30,523 nt of DNA, from IMG/VR virus record IMGVR_UViG_3300046753_000161, positions 1-30,523 of that record. One strand, 5' to 3'. This document shows, piece after piece, positions 7,344-15,411 of the stretch. Origin of the DNA: a virus. Within the stretch, counting starts at the first letter, position 1; the number at the start of each line of letters is the position of its first letter. The notes under the pieces were generated by a model, which searched no databases, was not told the origin of the DNA, and saw nothing but the letters and a program-made list of their open reading frames with translations. Position numbers and translations under genes: made by a program.

Positions 7344-8749
7344 TGTTATTAGATATTGAACAAAGAGAGAAAGAAGTAATCGTATCATATTACGATAAAC
7401 AAGGTGAAGTTGCCTTTAAAAGATACAACATTGACAAGTTTCAAAACTGGGTTGTAGCTAAAGATAACGACAGATGGAAAGACGCAACAGTTAGAAACTG
7501 GGATGGTCGCCATGTTAAGAAGTCTATCTCTAGATCTTTTAATAAGTTTTCACTTCTTTATTTCATGGACGGTCTACCACAAAAAGATCAAGATGAAATC
7601 TTTGAGTTTAATATGCCACGAACATACTTTGTCGATATTGAGACAGAGATTGTTGATGGCTTCCCGAAACCTGAAGAGGCTAAGTCTAGAATCTTAACCT
7701 TTTCTATTATTACTCCAGAAAGAAAAGCAATCGTACTCGGACTAGAAGATCTTTCGGCCGATCAAATTAAAAAGATTGAAGACGATACGAATGCTCACTT
7801 TACTGGGTATGACCAGGACTGGGAATTTAGTTACTACAAATTCAAGAATGAGTATGACATGGTCTACGCTTTCTTGCATAAGTTTTTACCTAAGTTTCCT
7901 ATGATGACTGGTTGGAACTTTATCAATTATGACTGGCAGTATATTGTCAACAGATGTAAAATCCTACAAATTGATTTAACAGAAGTTGCTTGTACTGGCG
8001 CTCTTGATAAAAAAGACTCTCGCCCACTTCACATGGGTATATTAGACTACATGCAATTGTACGATAAATATGATAGGTCTGTTGCAGTAAAAGAATCTAA
8101 TGCATTAGCATTTGTTTCTGGAGCAGTCCTAGAGGGTATAAGTAAAATACAATATAGTGGTAGCTTGCAAGGCCTCTATGAAAACGACTTTCAAAAGTAT
8201 GTTTTCTATAACGTGGTTGACTCCTGTCTAGTTTACTATATCGATCAAAAGCTTAGATCGATGGAAGTACTGCTTACTTTAGCAACAATAACTAGAATGC
8301 CTCTATATAAAGCCGCTTCACCAGTGGCTGTGACTGAATCTCTAATGGCTCGTAAACTAACCGAACAGGGTAAACGTATCGGTGTAGAATATGATAGAGA
8401 AGACAGTAAGAAGGATAGCAAGTATGAGGGTGCTTTTGTTAAGCAACCAATTGTTGGATATTATGGTGGTGTAAGTGCATTTGACTTTGCATCGCTATAT
8501 CCATCCATCATGAGGCAGTTTAATATCTCGCCCGATTCATTCGTCGAAATGGTAGAGGAATCGCAAATAACTGAGCGTCGTAAAGATGAATCAGTAATTG
8601 TTTGTGAGAATGGCGTAGTATATCAGAAGGAAGATAGTATTCTTAAGAAGATTTTGGCAGATTTATACAACCAAAGAAAAGACTACAAGAAAACTTCTTA
8701 TACATATTATGAAAAAGCGCATGAAATCGAAAAAAAATTTAAGCTCTAA
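7343..8749 (+). CDS. 43: DNA polymerase family B, N-terminal half (exonuclease plus motif A)
   Basis: The first 468 residues of a T4 gp43-type replicative polymerase. It has the 3'-5' exonuclease motifs: Exo I DIE at 98-100, Exo II TGWNFINYD ending at Asp197, and Exo III YNVVD with Asp293. Palm motif A follows, FDFASLYPSIMRQFNISPDS, with catalytic Asp381. The protein then enters the fingers (LYNQRKDYKK near 445-455) and stops at KKFKL. Motifs B and C are missing here but present in the gene at 12633. Together the halves give 870 residues against 898 in T4 gp43, so little or nothing is lost. There is no intein or endonuclease sequence at the break. The half proteins must assemble for polymerase activity, because motif A and motif C Asp residues share one active site. 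Confidence 0.92.
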   Translation: MLLDIEQREKEVIVSYYDKQGEVAFKRYNIDKFQNWVVAKDNDRWKDATVRNWDGRHVKKSISRSFNKFSLLYFMDGLPQKDQDEIFEFNMPRTYFVDIETEIVDGFPKPEEAKSRILTFSIITPERKAIVLGLEDLSADQIKKIEDDTNAHFTGYDQDWEFSYYKFKNEYDMVYAFLHKFLPKFPMMTGWNFINYDWQYIVNRCKILQIDLTEVACTGALDKKDSRPLHMGILDYMQLYDKYDRSVAVKESNALAFVSGAVLEGISKIQYSGSLQGLYENDFQKYVFYNVVDSCLVYYIDQKLRSMEVLLTLATITRMPLYKAASPVAVTESLMARKLTEQGKRIGVEYDREDSKKDSKYEGAFVKQPIVGYYGGVSAFDFASLYPSIMRQFNISPDSFVEMVEESQITERRKDESVIVCENGVVYQKEDSILKKILADLYNQRKDYKKTSYTYYEKAHEIEKKFKL

Positions 8750-8764
8750 AGTCAATAAATTTCT

Positions 8765-8800
8765 GCAGCGCAAAGATATATAAACCAATAGCAGCGCTGC
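8765..8800 (+). other. Hairpin enclosing a GATATATAA box
   Basis: GCAGCGC (8765-8771) can pair with GCGCTGC (8794-8800). The right arm also lies in the self-complementary AGCAGCGCTGCT (8790-8801). The loop contains GATATATAA at 8775-8783, identical to the box found before late genes. It lies just after the first polymerase half. Its role is unknown; it could be a regulatory RNA structure or a protein-binding site. Confidence 0.4.
8775..8783 (+). promoter_or_regulatory. GATATATAA box (possible late promoter) upstream of nrdB
   Basis: An exact match to the box seen before structural genes. It lies 131 bases before the nrdB start and upstream of terminator-like hairpins. It is the only copy I found outside the late region, so it may be a chance match or allow extra late expression of the nrd genes and clamp. 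Confidence 0.35.
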
Positions 8801-8833
8801 TAATAATTTATTAGGTTTAAGTAGAGGTTAAAT

Positions 8834-8872
8834 AAGGTCGGAAAGACCTTTTTTGGTCTAAAGGACCTTTTT
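8834..8872 (+). terminator. Two overlapping terminator-like hairpins before nrdB
   Basis: Hairpin 1 pairs AAGGTC (8834-8839) with GACCTT (8845-8850), followed by T residues. Hairpin 2 pairs GGTC (8855-8858) with GACC (8864-8867), followed by TTTTT. A third pairing, AGACC (8844-8848) with GGTCT (8855-8859), would exclude both. This arrangement could act as a terminator or an attenuator separating the polymerase half-gene from nrdB. Confidence 0.6.
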
Positions 8873-8914
8873 ATTAAATTAATTAGAAAACCATAAAAAA
8901 TAAAGAATTAGCAA

Positions 8915-9916
8915 ATGTCATTATTCACAGAAAGAATTGCCTTCAAACCATTTGAATATCCAGAATATTATACAGAAGGTTGGCTAAAACAAGCCCAAGC
9001 CTTTTGGCTACATACAGAAATATCAATGCAAGGTGATGTTAAAGATTGGAATGAAAATCTTTTACCTCACGAAAAACACTTAGTAGGTAATATCCTATTA
9101 GGTTTTGCTCAAACCGAATGTGCTGTATCAGATTACTGGACTCAATATGTTACAACTTGGTTTCCAAAACATGAAATCAAACAGATGGCAATGATGTTTG
9201 GCTCACAGGAAACTATCCACGCAACAGCATACTCGTACTTAAACGAGACATTAGGTCTTGAAGACTTTGAAGCATTTTTACATGAACCTGCAACTGCAGA
9301 TAAATTTGAACTATTAACAGCTACTACAGCTCCGTATACCCACGAAGATTTGAAGTTTAATGCGACCGCTAGAAAAGAGGTTGCTAGATCTCTTGCGATT
9401 TTTTCGGCGTTTGCAGAGGGTTGCTCACTCTATAGTTCTTTTGCAGTTTTATACTCATTCCAAATGAGAAACTTATTAAAAGGTATCGGCCAACAAATGA
9501 AATGGTCAGTACGTGATGAATCTCTACACTCAAGAATGGGATGTAGACTATTTAGACACATGTGTGAAGAGTACCCAGACTTGAAACAATCGGTACAAGC
9601 CGACGTATTAAAAGCAGGAGAGCTTATTAAGGAATTAGAGCATAAGTTTATCGATAAGATGTTTGAACAAGGAGATCTAGATAACTTAAAAGCTAAAGAC
9701 CTTAAGAACTTTATCACTAAGAGAGTTAACGAAAAGTTACAAGAGCTTGGTTACGAACCAGCATTCGATTATGATGAAGATTCTGCTGGAGAACTGGATT
9801 GGTTCTATCACTTAACTGGTGGTCATACTCACACAGATTTCTTCGCTATCAGATCTACAGATTATTCTAAAGCTGGCGAAGGTGAAAACTGGGACGAAGA
9901 CGACTTATTCGACTAA
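8915..9916 (+). CDS. nrdB: Ribonucleotide reductase class I, beta subunit
   Basis: A 333-residue NrdB, the metal-cofactor subunit that starts radical transfer for ribonucleotide reduction. Metal ligands by motif: Glu68 (FAQTECAV), Glu99 and His102 (QETIHATAY), Glu168 (AFAEGC), Glu202 and His205 (RDESLHSR). Tyr106 stands at the radical-tyrosine position. The first ligand is Glu where E. coli and T4 enzymes have Asp. Glu there is known in Chlamydia-type (Ic) enzymes and, as I recall, in the dimanganese group from flavobacteria (Id), so the cofactor may not be a classical diiron-tyrosyl radical. No ATP-cone is fused. The acidic C-terminal tail (ENWDEDDLFD) should dock to NrdA, whose gene begins 9 bases downstream. 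T4 NrdB is 388 aa, with the opposite gene order. Confidence 0.95.
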   Translation: MSLFTERIAFKPFEYPEYYTEGWLKQAQAFWLHTEISMQGDVKDWNENLLPHEKHLVGNILLGFAQTECAVSDYWTQYVTTWFPKHEIKQMAMMFGSQETIHATAYSYLNETLGLEDFEAFLHEPATADKFELLTATTAPYTHEDLKFNATARKEVARSLAIFSAFAEGCSLYSSFAVLYSFQMRNLLKGIGQQMKWSVRDESLHSRMGCRLFRHMCEEYPDLKQSVQADVLKAGELIKELEHKFIDKMFEQGDLDNLKAKDLKNFITKRVNEKLQELGYEPAFDYDEDSAGELDWFYHLTGGHTHTDFFAIRSTDYSKAGEGENWDEDDLFD

Positions 9917-9925
9917 AATTAAATT

Positions 9926-11746
9926 ATGGCAGACAAAATAAAAAACCACGGAGAACATCTCGGTTGGGAACTGGGAGTGGACTTTCCACTTTGGGCAAAC
10001 ACCGAAGTTTATGTTAAAACAATATCAGCAGGTTACCTATTTGGTGATGAAAAACCAAAAGACGCATACTGGAGGGTTTCAACCACAGTAGCAAGACGTT
10101 TAGGTAAACCTGAATTATCAAGCAAATTTTTTGATTATATCTGGAAAGGCTGGCTGAACCTAGCCTCTCCAGTTTTATCTAATACAGGACTAGAAAGAGG
10201 ACTACCTATTTCTTGTTTTGGTATCGACGTAGCAGACTCTATCCACGACATTGGATCTAAAAACTTAGAGATGATGCTGTTAGCAAAACATGGAGGCGGC
10301 GTAGGTATTGGTATTAATCAAATCAGACCAGCAGGTAGTAAGATTACAGGTAATGGTACATCAGATGGTGTAGTTCCATTTACTAAAATCTATGACTCAA
10401 CAATCTTGGCTACGAACCAGGGTTCAGTGAGAAGAGGAGCAGCATCTGTCAATATCGATATTGAACATGGTGACTTCTGGGAATGGTTAGAAATTAGAGA
10501 ACCAAAGGGAGATGTCAATAGACAATCTTTAAACCTACATCAATGTGTTGTAGTACCTGATGGTTTTATGGAAAAGATTGACGCTGGAGATAAAGAGGCT
10601 AGAAGAAGATGGGTTGCAGTACTTAGAAAGAGAAAAGCAACTGGTGAGCCTTATGTAATGTTCAAAGGTAATATTAATAGAGCAAACCCAGAAGCGTATA
10701 AACAAAACGGATTAAAAGTTTATATGACTAATATCTGTTCTGAAATTACTCTACATACAGATGAGTCTCACTCTTTTGTTTGTTGTTTATCCTCAGTTAA
10801 CTTAGCAAAATATGATGAGTGGAAAGATACTGATTTAGTTTATACAGCAACTTGGTTCCTGGATGGAGTGTTAGATGAATTTATTCAGAAAGCAAAATTC
10901 ATGAGAGGGTTTGAGAACTCAGTAAGATCTGCAGAAAAGGGTAGAGCTCTAGGACTTGGAGTTTTAGGATGGCATACTTATTTACAAGAAAGAGGTATTC
11001 CATTTGAAGGCTTATCAGCTCAATTTGAGACTCGCAAGATTTTTTCGCAGTTAAAGACGGAAAGTGAAAAGGCATCTAGAGATATGGCACATGAATATGG
11101 CGAACCTCTATGGTGTGTTAATACAGGAATGAGAAATACTCACCTGAGAGCCGTGGCACCAACTGTAAGCAACTCAAAACTAGCAGGTAATGTATCTGCA
11201 GGTATTGAGCCTTGGGCTGCTAACGTGTTCACAGAACAAACAGCAAAGGGTACTTTTATTAGAAAGAATCCAGTATTAGAGCAATTCTTAAAATTAATCA
11301 ATAGAAACTCTAAGAAAACTTGGGATAAAATTTTAGAAGACGGAGGTTCTGTACAAGGGCTAGACTTTATTGAAGACTACTATGTAAAACTAGCCACTTC
11401 TATTTTAGATAAAGATAATATTATTACTCAGACTAAATTTGATAATTTAGAAGAGAAAGATCAAGATCTTTATATTCCAGTAAAGAATATCTTTAAGACA
11501 TTTAAAGAAATTAATCAACTAGATTTAGTAAAACAGGCTGGTGTTAGACAACAATATGTTGACCAGGCTGTAAGTTTAAATCTAGCATTTCCAAAAGAGG
11601 CTGATACTAAGTTTATTAATAAAGTACACTTAGAGGCTTACAAAGAGGGAGTGAAGACACTTTATTATATGCGAACTGAATCTGTACTAAGAGGCGATAT
11701 TGCCGCAGCCGCTACAGACCCAGATTGCGTCGCATGTGACGGTTAA
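9926..11746 (+). CDS. nrdA: Ribonucleotide reductase class I, alpha subunit
   Basis: A 606-residue catalytic subunit that reduces ribonucleoside diphosphates to deoxy forms with NrdB. Active-site features: Cys97 (PISCFG), the NxCxE loop Asn269-Cys271-Glu273 (TNICSEI), the second redox Cys at 286/287 (FVCCLSS), the radical-transfer pair Tyr580-Tyr581 (LYYMRTES), and the C-terminal reducing pair Cys601/Cys604 (DCVACDG), which accepts electrons from thioredoxin or glutaredoxin. The N-terminus begins almost at the catalytic domain, and the roughly 90-residue ATP-cone of E. coli and T4 NrdA is missing; this accounts for most of the shortness (T4 is 754 aa). dATP shut-off is therefore probably absent, which would suit a phage that needs high dNTP supply. 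It lies between the two polymerase halves. Confidence 0.95.
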   Translation: MADKIKNHGEHLGWELGVDFPLWANTEVYVKTISAGYLFGDEKPKDAYWRVSTTVARRLGKPELSSKFFDYIWKGWLNLASPVLSNTGLERGLPISCFGIDVADSIHDIGSKNLEMMLLAKHGGGVGIGINQIRPAGSKITGNGTSDGVVPFTKIYDSTILATNQGSVRRGAASVNIDIEHGDFWEWLEIREPKGDVNRQSLNLHQCVVVPDGFMEKIDAGDKEARRRWVAVLRKRKATGEPYVMFKGNINRANPEAYKQNGLKVYMTNICSEITLHTDESHSFVCCLSSVNLAKYDEWKDTDLVYTATWFLDGVLDEFIQKAKFMRGFENSVRSAEKGRALGLGVLGWHTYLQERGIPFEGLSAQFETRKIFSQLKTESEKASRDMAHEYGEPLWCVNTGMRNTHLRAVAPTVSNSKLAGNVSAGIEPWAANVFTEQTAKGTFIRKNPVLEQFLKLINRNSKKTWDKILEDGGSVQGLDFIEDYYVKLATSILDKDNIITQTKFDNLEEKDQDLYIPVKNIFKTFKEINQLDLVKQAGVRQQYVDQAVSLNLAFPKEADTKFINKVHLEAYKEGVKTLYYMRTESVLRGDIAAAATDPDCVACDG

Positions 11747-11763
11747 TATTCCAGTTGTGGTTA

Positions 11764-11835
11764 AGTCCACTTCTTAGGACCGAGATAGTTCTCGGATCGA
11801 GGCCAGGGGTTCGCTACTTCCTGGCCTCACTTTTT
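11764..11835 (+). terminator. Three-hairpin structured region ending in terminator
   Basis: The 141-base gap after nrdA is unusually GC-rich for this genome. Three stems follow each other: GTCC (11765-11768)/GGAC (11777-11780), CCGAGA (11780-11785)/TCTCGG (11790-11795), and GAGGCCAGG (11799-11807)/CCTGGCCTC (11820-11828), the last followed by TTTTT at 11831-11835. The final stem looks like a working terminator for the nrd genes. The preceding stems suggest a structured 3' end or a small RNA. Confidence 0.7.
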
Positions 11836-11887
11836 ATGAAACAACTAGTAACTTACCAATATAACAATCAAACAAAAATATATTTAG

Positions 11888-12631
11888 ATGAAACTACAAA
11901 TTGATCGAATTGACCAACACGCTTTAACTGGGTTTATTAACCGAGTAAAGCTTATAGACTCTTTTGTCTATATGAAAATCCAAAACGGCCAAATCCACTC
12001 AGCGGTTTATCTTCCACAACGAGATGCAGTAAAATCACATTCTGTAGCCTGTGATAAGATTTTCCAAGTTAGTAACTGGCCAGACACAGATGCAGAGATG
12101 AAAGTTGCTTTCTTTGAAGGTAATAAAGTAATCGAAGCTATTAAGCATTTTGAAAGCGATGCTATTAAAGGTGAGCTAGAATTTATTGAACAAGAAGGTG
12201 AGCTAATTGCTTCATCTCTAAGAATGTTTAATGATGAATTAGAAATTACACTTGCATGTTCAGAACCTTCATTAGGTTTTAAAGATTTAACACCAGCACA
12301 ACAACAAGCTATTTTCGCTATCGATAATACTAAGTTTAGCTTTAATATTGATACACATACTATTAATAAAGTAAAGAACTTATTTGGACTTGATAAAGAA
12401 GAAACATTTAGCGTAAAAGCAAATGGTAAAGGTGTTGCTGTAAATGGTAAATCATTTAATGCAGTGATTAATCCAGAATCTAACGGCGAAGGCGCAGTAA
12501 CTGTTTACAAAAAGTACTTAAATCTACTAGATAGAGAAGAACAAAAAGTACACGTAACAGATTCAAAGATTGTATTTCAATCTACAGAATCAGAAACATT
12601 ATTAACAGTATCTACTTGCCAAACGGCGTAA
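11888..12631 (+). CDS. 45: Sliding clamp, T4 gp45-like
   Basis: A 247-residue DNA polymerase clamp (T4 gp45 is 228 aa). Two repeated beta-alpha-beta-beta domains are visible, one beginning at LTGFINRVKLIDSFVYM and one around FAIDNTKFSFNIDTHTINKV. The order and spacing of strands match the gp45 family, although absolute identity to T4 appears low. The trimeric ring tethers polymerase to DNA and, in T4, also activates late transcription by binding gp55 and gp33. The gene lies one base before the second polymerase half, so clamp and polymerase C-terminal half are probably co-expressed. A clamp-loader gene (44/62) is not in this window. Confidence 0.85.
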   Translation: MKLQIDRIDQHALTGFINRVKLIDSFVYMKIQNGQIHSAVYLPQRDAVKSHSVACDKIFQVSNWPDTDAEMKVAFFEGNKVIEAIKHFESDAIKGELEFIEQEGELIASSLRMFNDELEITLACSEPSLGFKDLTPAQQQAIFAIDNTKFSFNIDTHTINKVKNLFGLDKEETFSVKANGKGVAVNGKSFNAVINPESNGEGAVTVYKKYLNLLDREEQKVHVTDSKIVFQSTESETLLTVSTCQTA

Positions 12632-12632
12632 T

Positions 12633-13841
12633 ATGGATGTAACCGCACTTACTGAGAAACCTATCGATCAACTTAGTAGAGAAGAGGCAGAGCTGCTTGT
12701 AGACCACTACAAGCAGATGTCTGCTAAATATACTGCTTATGAACAAGCTGTAAAATTAACTCTTAACTCTATCTATGGTGCATTCGGTAACAAGTGGTTT
12801 CACTTCTTTAATATAGACATTGCAGAGTCAATTACAAAACAGGGTAAGAATGCTATTCTTTATTCTGAAACTATATTGAATAAGTACGTCCAAGAGTTTT
12901 GGCATAAGGACACTAAAGTGCATGAACAATTCGGCTTAACTGTCAAGGGTAAAGTTGAAAAACCAGCAGTAATTTATATTGATACAGATTCTTGTTACGT
13001 ACAGTTTCAAGATCTATATGAAACTATTGTTTGGAATGATGACGCTAAAGCTCTACCACTTGATGAGTTTATCTTAGCATTCTATGCATTTAGACTTAAA
13101 GATTATATCACAGCTACTATGAAAAAGTATGCTGATCTTAGAAATACAGATAACTTCTTATTTTTTGAATTAGAGTCTCTTGCATATAATGGTATTTGGA
13201 TGTCTAAGAAAAAGTATATTCAAAATATTGCATGGGATGATAAGTTAGAAGTTACTGATAGACATAAGTCCCTAAAGAAAGTAAAGACTATTGGATTTGA
13301 TACTATTCAATCCTCAACTCCTAAATTTGCTAGAGAGAAATTAGTAGAAGCACTTAGGATTTTGTTTAAATCACAAAAAACCCCAGGTGCTGAAGAATTG
13401 CAAGAATTAGTTGCATTTATGAAAGCATCTAAAAAAGAATTTCAACTAGCAGATGTCGATGACATTTCATTTAATCGTAGAACTAATAATATTGAGAAGT
13501 ATATTGTCGACGATCAAATTGAATTTCAAGTAGGACTAAAATGTCCAGCTAATGTAAAAGCAGCTGGCTACTACAATTATATTTTAAATCAAAATCAAAA
13601 ATATAAGAATAAGTATAAAGTAATCGGTAATGGTGAGAAGTTAAAAATTTACAACTGTAAAACACCAATCTCAGAAGTTTATGCATATCTACCAGGTGAA
13701 CATCCTTATGAGATTGCACCGCAAGTTGATTTTGATACACAATTTGAAAAATGTATGATAGATCCACTTAATAGAGTATTAAAAGCAATTGGACTACAAA
13801 CATTAGATACTAACCTGATCTACGCATCAGCATTATTTTAA
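12633..13841 (+). CDS. 43: DNA polymerase family B, C-terminal half (motifs B and C)
   Basis: The remaining 402 residues of the gp43-type polymerase. It begins in the fingers with an acidic helix (EKPIDQLSREEAELLVDHYK) and has motif B KLTLNSIYGAFGN (Lys41, Asn45, Tyr48, Gly49), motif C YIDTDS with catalytic Asp117 and Asp119 (T4 has YGDTDS), and the thumb. The C-terminus ends ASALF, comparable to the short hydrophobic tail with which T4 gp43 binds the clamp. ATG at 12633 follows the clamp-gene stop by one base and about 44 residues precede motif B, so the break falls in the fingers tip. Neither half has both catalytic Asp sets, so both proteins are needed. The three genes between the halves are not mobile elements. 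Confidence 0.92.
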   Translation: MDVTALTEKPIDQLSREEAELLVDHYKQMSAKYTAYEQAVKLTLNSIYGAFGNKWFHFFNIDIAESITKQGKNAILYSETILNKYVQEFWHKDTKVHEQFGLTVKGKVEKPAVIYIDTDSCYVQFQDLYETIVWNDDAKALPLDEFILAFYAFRLKDYITATMKKYADLRNTDNFLFFELESLAYNGIWMSKKKYIQNIAWDDKLEVTDRHKSLKKVKTIGFDTIQSSTPKFAREKLVEALRILFKSQKTPGAEELQELVAFMKASKKEFQLADVDDISFNRRTNNIEKYIVDDQIEFQVGLKCPANVKAAGYYNYILNQNQKYKNKYKVIGNGEKLKIYNCKTPISEVYAYLPGEHPYEIAPQVDFDTQFEKCMIDPLNRVLKAIGLQTLDTNLIYASALF

Positions 13842-13845
13842 AATT

Positions 13846-14055
13846 ATGGACGGAACATATTACAAATTTAGAAAAATCATGGAATTGGTAGAAACATTTC
13901 CTAATGATATGGAATTAGGAGAAGCAGTAAGAAATTATTACTGGACCAATTGGCAAAAACAATCACAAAACCATCTTCAACTTAAATTTGATTTTGGTGA
14001 TGAACCTATTATCGACGCAGATATTGATAGCGTTGCAAGAAGAGCTGAGGACTAA
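13846..14055 (+). CDS. Small protein, 69 aa, unknown
   Basis: A 69-residue acidic protein starting MDGTYYKFRKIMELVETF and ending SVARRAED. It has an N-terminal helix, an aromatic patch (NYYWTNWQK) and an acidic second half. It starts four bases after the polymerase C-terminal half and ends in a TAATG overlap with the next gene, so it belongs to the replication operon. No family is recognised. Confidence 0.75.
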   Translation: MDGTYYKFRKIMELVETFPNDMELGEAVRNYYWTNWQKQSQNHLQLKFDFGDEPIIDADIDSVARRAED

Positions 14056-14255
14056 TGGAAGGTAAAATTAAGATAGAAGATTTACCGGAAAACCAGCAGG
14101 AATACGTAAGAGAATACCAAAGAATCTTACATGGTCTAGCAGATGTGCAAGATCAAATTAGAGTATTAAGCGGAAAGGCTAAATACTATATGGAAGAATT
14201 AGATAAGCTTAGAGCAAAAGAAAAAGCTGAATTTGGCGAAGACAATATACTCTAA
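14055..14255 (+). CDS. Small coiled-coil protein, 66 aa, unknown
   Basis: A 66-residue, highly charged protein that is helical almost throughout (heptad-like ILHGLADVQDQIRVLSGK, then YYMEELDKLRAKEKAEFG). It sits directly before uvsX. In T4 the recombination mediator UvsY is also a small helical protein that works with UvsX, but I cannot show homology and the length is half that of UvsY (137 aa). The start overlaps the previous stop. Confidence 0.75.
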   Translation: MEGKIKIEDLPENQQEYVREYQRILHGLADVQDQIRVLSGKAKYYMEELDKLRAKEKAEFGEDNIL

Positions 14256-14298
14256 ACAATCTAGTAATTCCACATATAATAATAAACAAAAGAATACA

Positions 14299-15411
14299 AT
14301 GGCAAAAAAGAAAGCATTTAGTTTTGATGACATTAATAAAGAGTTAGCGGACCTTAATCCGCTAGGTTCCGTTATGGAACATTCTAATTTTAGTGAAGTT
14401 ACAGAGTGGATCGATACTGGTAACTATCATTTAAACGCATGTGTTAGTGGTTCACTATTTGGTGGATGGCCTAACAATAGATCTTGTTCAATTGCAGGAC
14501 CTTCAGGAACTGGTAAAACATACCTAATTTTAAACTCGATTGCAAGAGCAATTGATATGGGATATAGTGTTATCTTTTATGATTCAGAAGCAGCAGTTGA
14601 TAGAGAGTTGATGAAGAAGTTTGGTATTGATACTAATAAAGTAAACTACCAACCATGTAATACTGTACAAGAGTTTAGACAATCAGTAACTACAATTACC
14701 TCTAAAATGCAAGAGGTAAAAAGAGCTGGTGGTGAAACGCCCAAAGTAATGATTATTTTAGATTCAGCAGGTAACTTAGCAACTGCAAAAGAAATTGATG
14801 ATGCTAAAACCGGATCTGAAAAATCAGATATGACTAGATCTAAAATCTTAAAGTCTATCTTTAGAATTATTATGACTCCACTTGCAGATCTTAAGATACC
14901 ATTTATCTTTACTAACCACACATATCAAACACAGTCATTTATTTCTCAGACTGTAGCAGGTGGTGGTACTGGACCAGAATATGCAGCTTCAATAGTTTTA
15001 TTCTTAGGTAAAGCTCAGTTGAAAGAAGGTGGCGAAAAGACTGGTATTATTGTAACAGCTAAACCAAATAAAAATAGATTTGCAAAACCACATCCAATTA
15101 AATTCCACTTACACTTTACAGAGGGTATGAACAGATATGTTGGCTTAGAGCAATATATTGATTGGGAAGAAATCGGTATTGCAAAAGGTAGTATTGAAAA
15201 GGGAGTTAAAACTCCTAAGGCTACAGCAAGGGGTTGGATTTGTAAACACTTAGATGAAGCAGTACCTAATGCAGAGTTCTTTACAGATAAAGTATTTACA
15301 GAAGAGATTCTACAAAAGATTGAAAAGAAGATTCAGCCAATATTCAATTATAGCACTGAACACAGAGAGCTAAACGTAGATGAGTTACTAGAAGTAGAAG
15401 ATGAAGATTAA
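14299..15411 (+). CDS. uvsX: RecA-like recombinase UvsX
   Basis: A RecA-family strand-exchange protein of 370 residues from ATG 14299 (T4 UvsX 391 aa). Walker A GPSGTGKT lies at 67-74, and a Walker B-like VMIILDSAGN segment and the DNA-binding loop region around QTVAGGGTGPEYAAS follow. It ends in an acidic tail (VDELLEVEDED), as does T4 UvsX. A TTG 66 bases upstream would extend the frame, but the resulting Ser/Asn/Lys-rich extension and the A-rich leader with ATGGC at 14299 favour the later start. It forms filaments on single-stranded DNA to drive recombination-dependent replication and repair, working with gp46/47 resection and gp41 helicase encoded downstream. The 3' end overlaps the next gene by 11 bases. 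Confidence 0.92.
   Translation: MAKKKAFSFDDINKELADLNPLGSVMEHSNFSEVTEWIDTGNYHLNACVSGSLFGGWPNNRSCSIAGPSGTGKTYLILNSIARAIDMGYSVIFYDSEAAVDRELMKKFGIDTNKVNYQPCNTVQEFRQSVTTITSKMQEVKRAGGETPKVMIILDSAGNLATAKEIDDAKTGSEKSDMTRSKILKSIFRIIMTPLADLKIPFIFTNHTYQTQSFISQTVAGGGTGPEYAASIVLFLGKAQLKEGGEKTGIIVTAKPNKNRFAKPHPIKFHLHFTEGMNRYVGLEQYIDWEEIGIAKGSIEKGVKTPKATARGWICKHLDEAVPNAEFFTDKVFTEEILQKIEKKIQPIFNYSTEHRELNVDELLEVEDED

Noticed and set aside
11747-11836. tRNA gene after nrdA
   Set aside because: A GGTTCG sequence and stems are present, but the loop is 12 bases and no acceptor stem or anticodon arm can be drawn.
11837-11905. 23-codon frame starting ATGAAACAACTAGTA before gene 45
   Set aside because: Very short, overlaps the clamp start out of frame, no conserved feature; may be part of the leader.
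8700-12700. Intein or homing endonuclease as cause of the polymerase split
   Set aside because: No Cys/Ser intein junction residues, no HNH, GIY-YIG or LAGLIDADG motif at the half-protein ends or between them; intervening genes are nrdB, nrdA and the clamp.
14233-14298. Earlier TTG start for UvsX
   Set aside because: It would overlap the previous gene, adds a Ser/Asn/Lys-rich extension not seen in UvsX, and a well-placed ATGGC lies at 14299.
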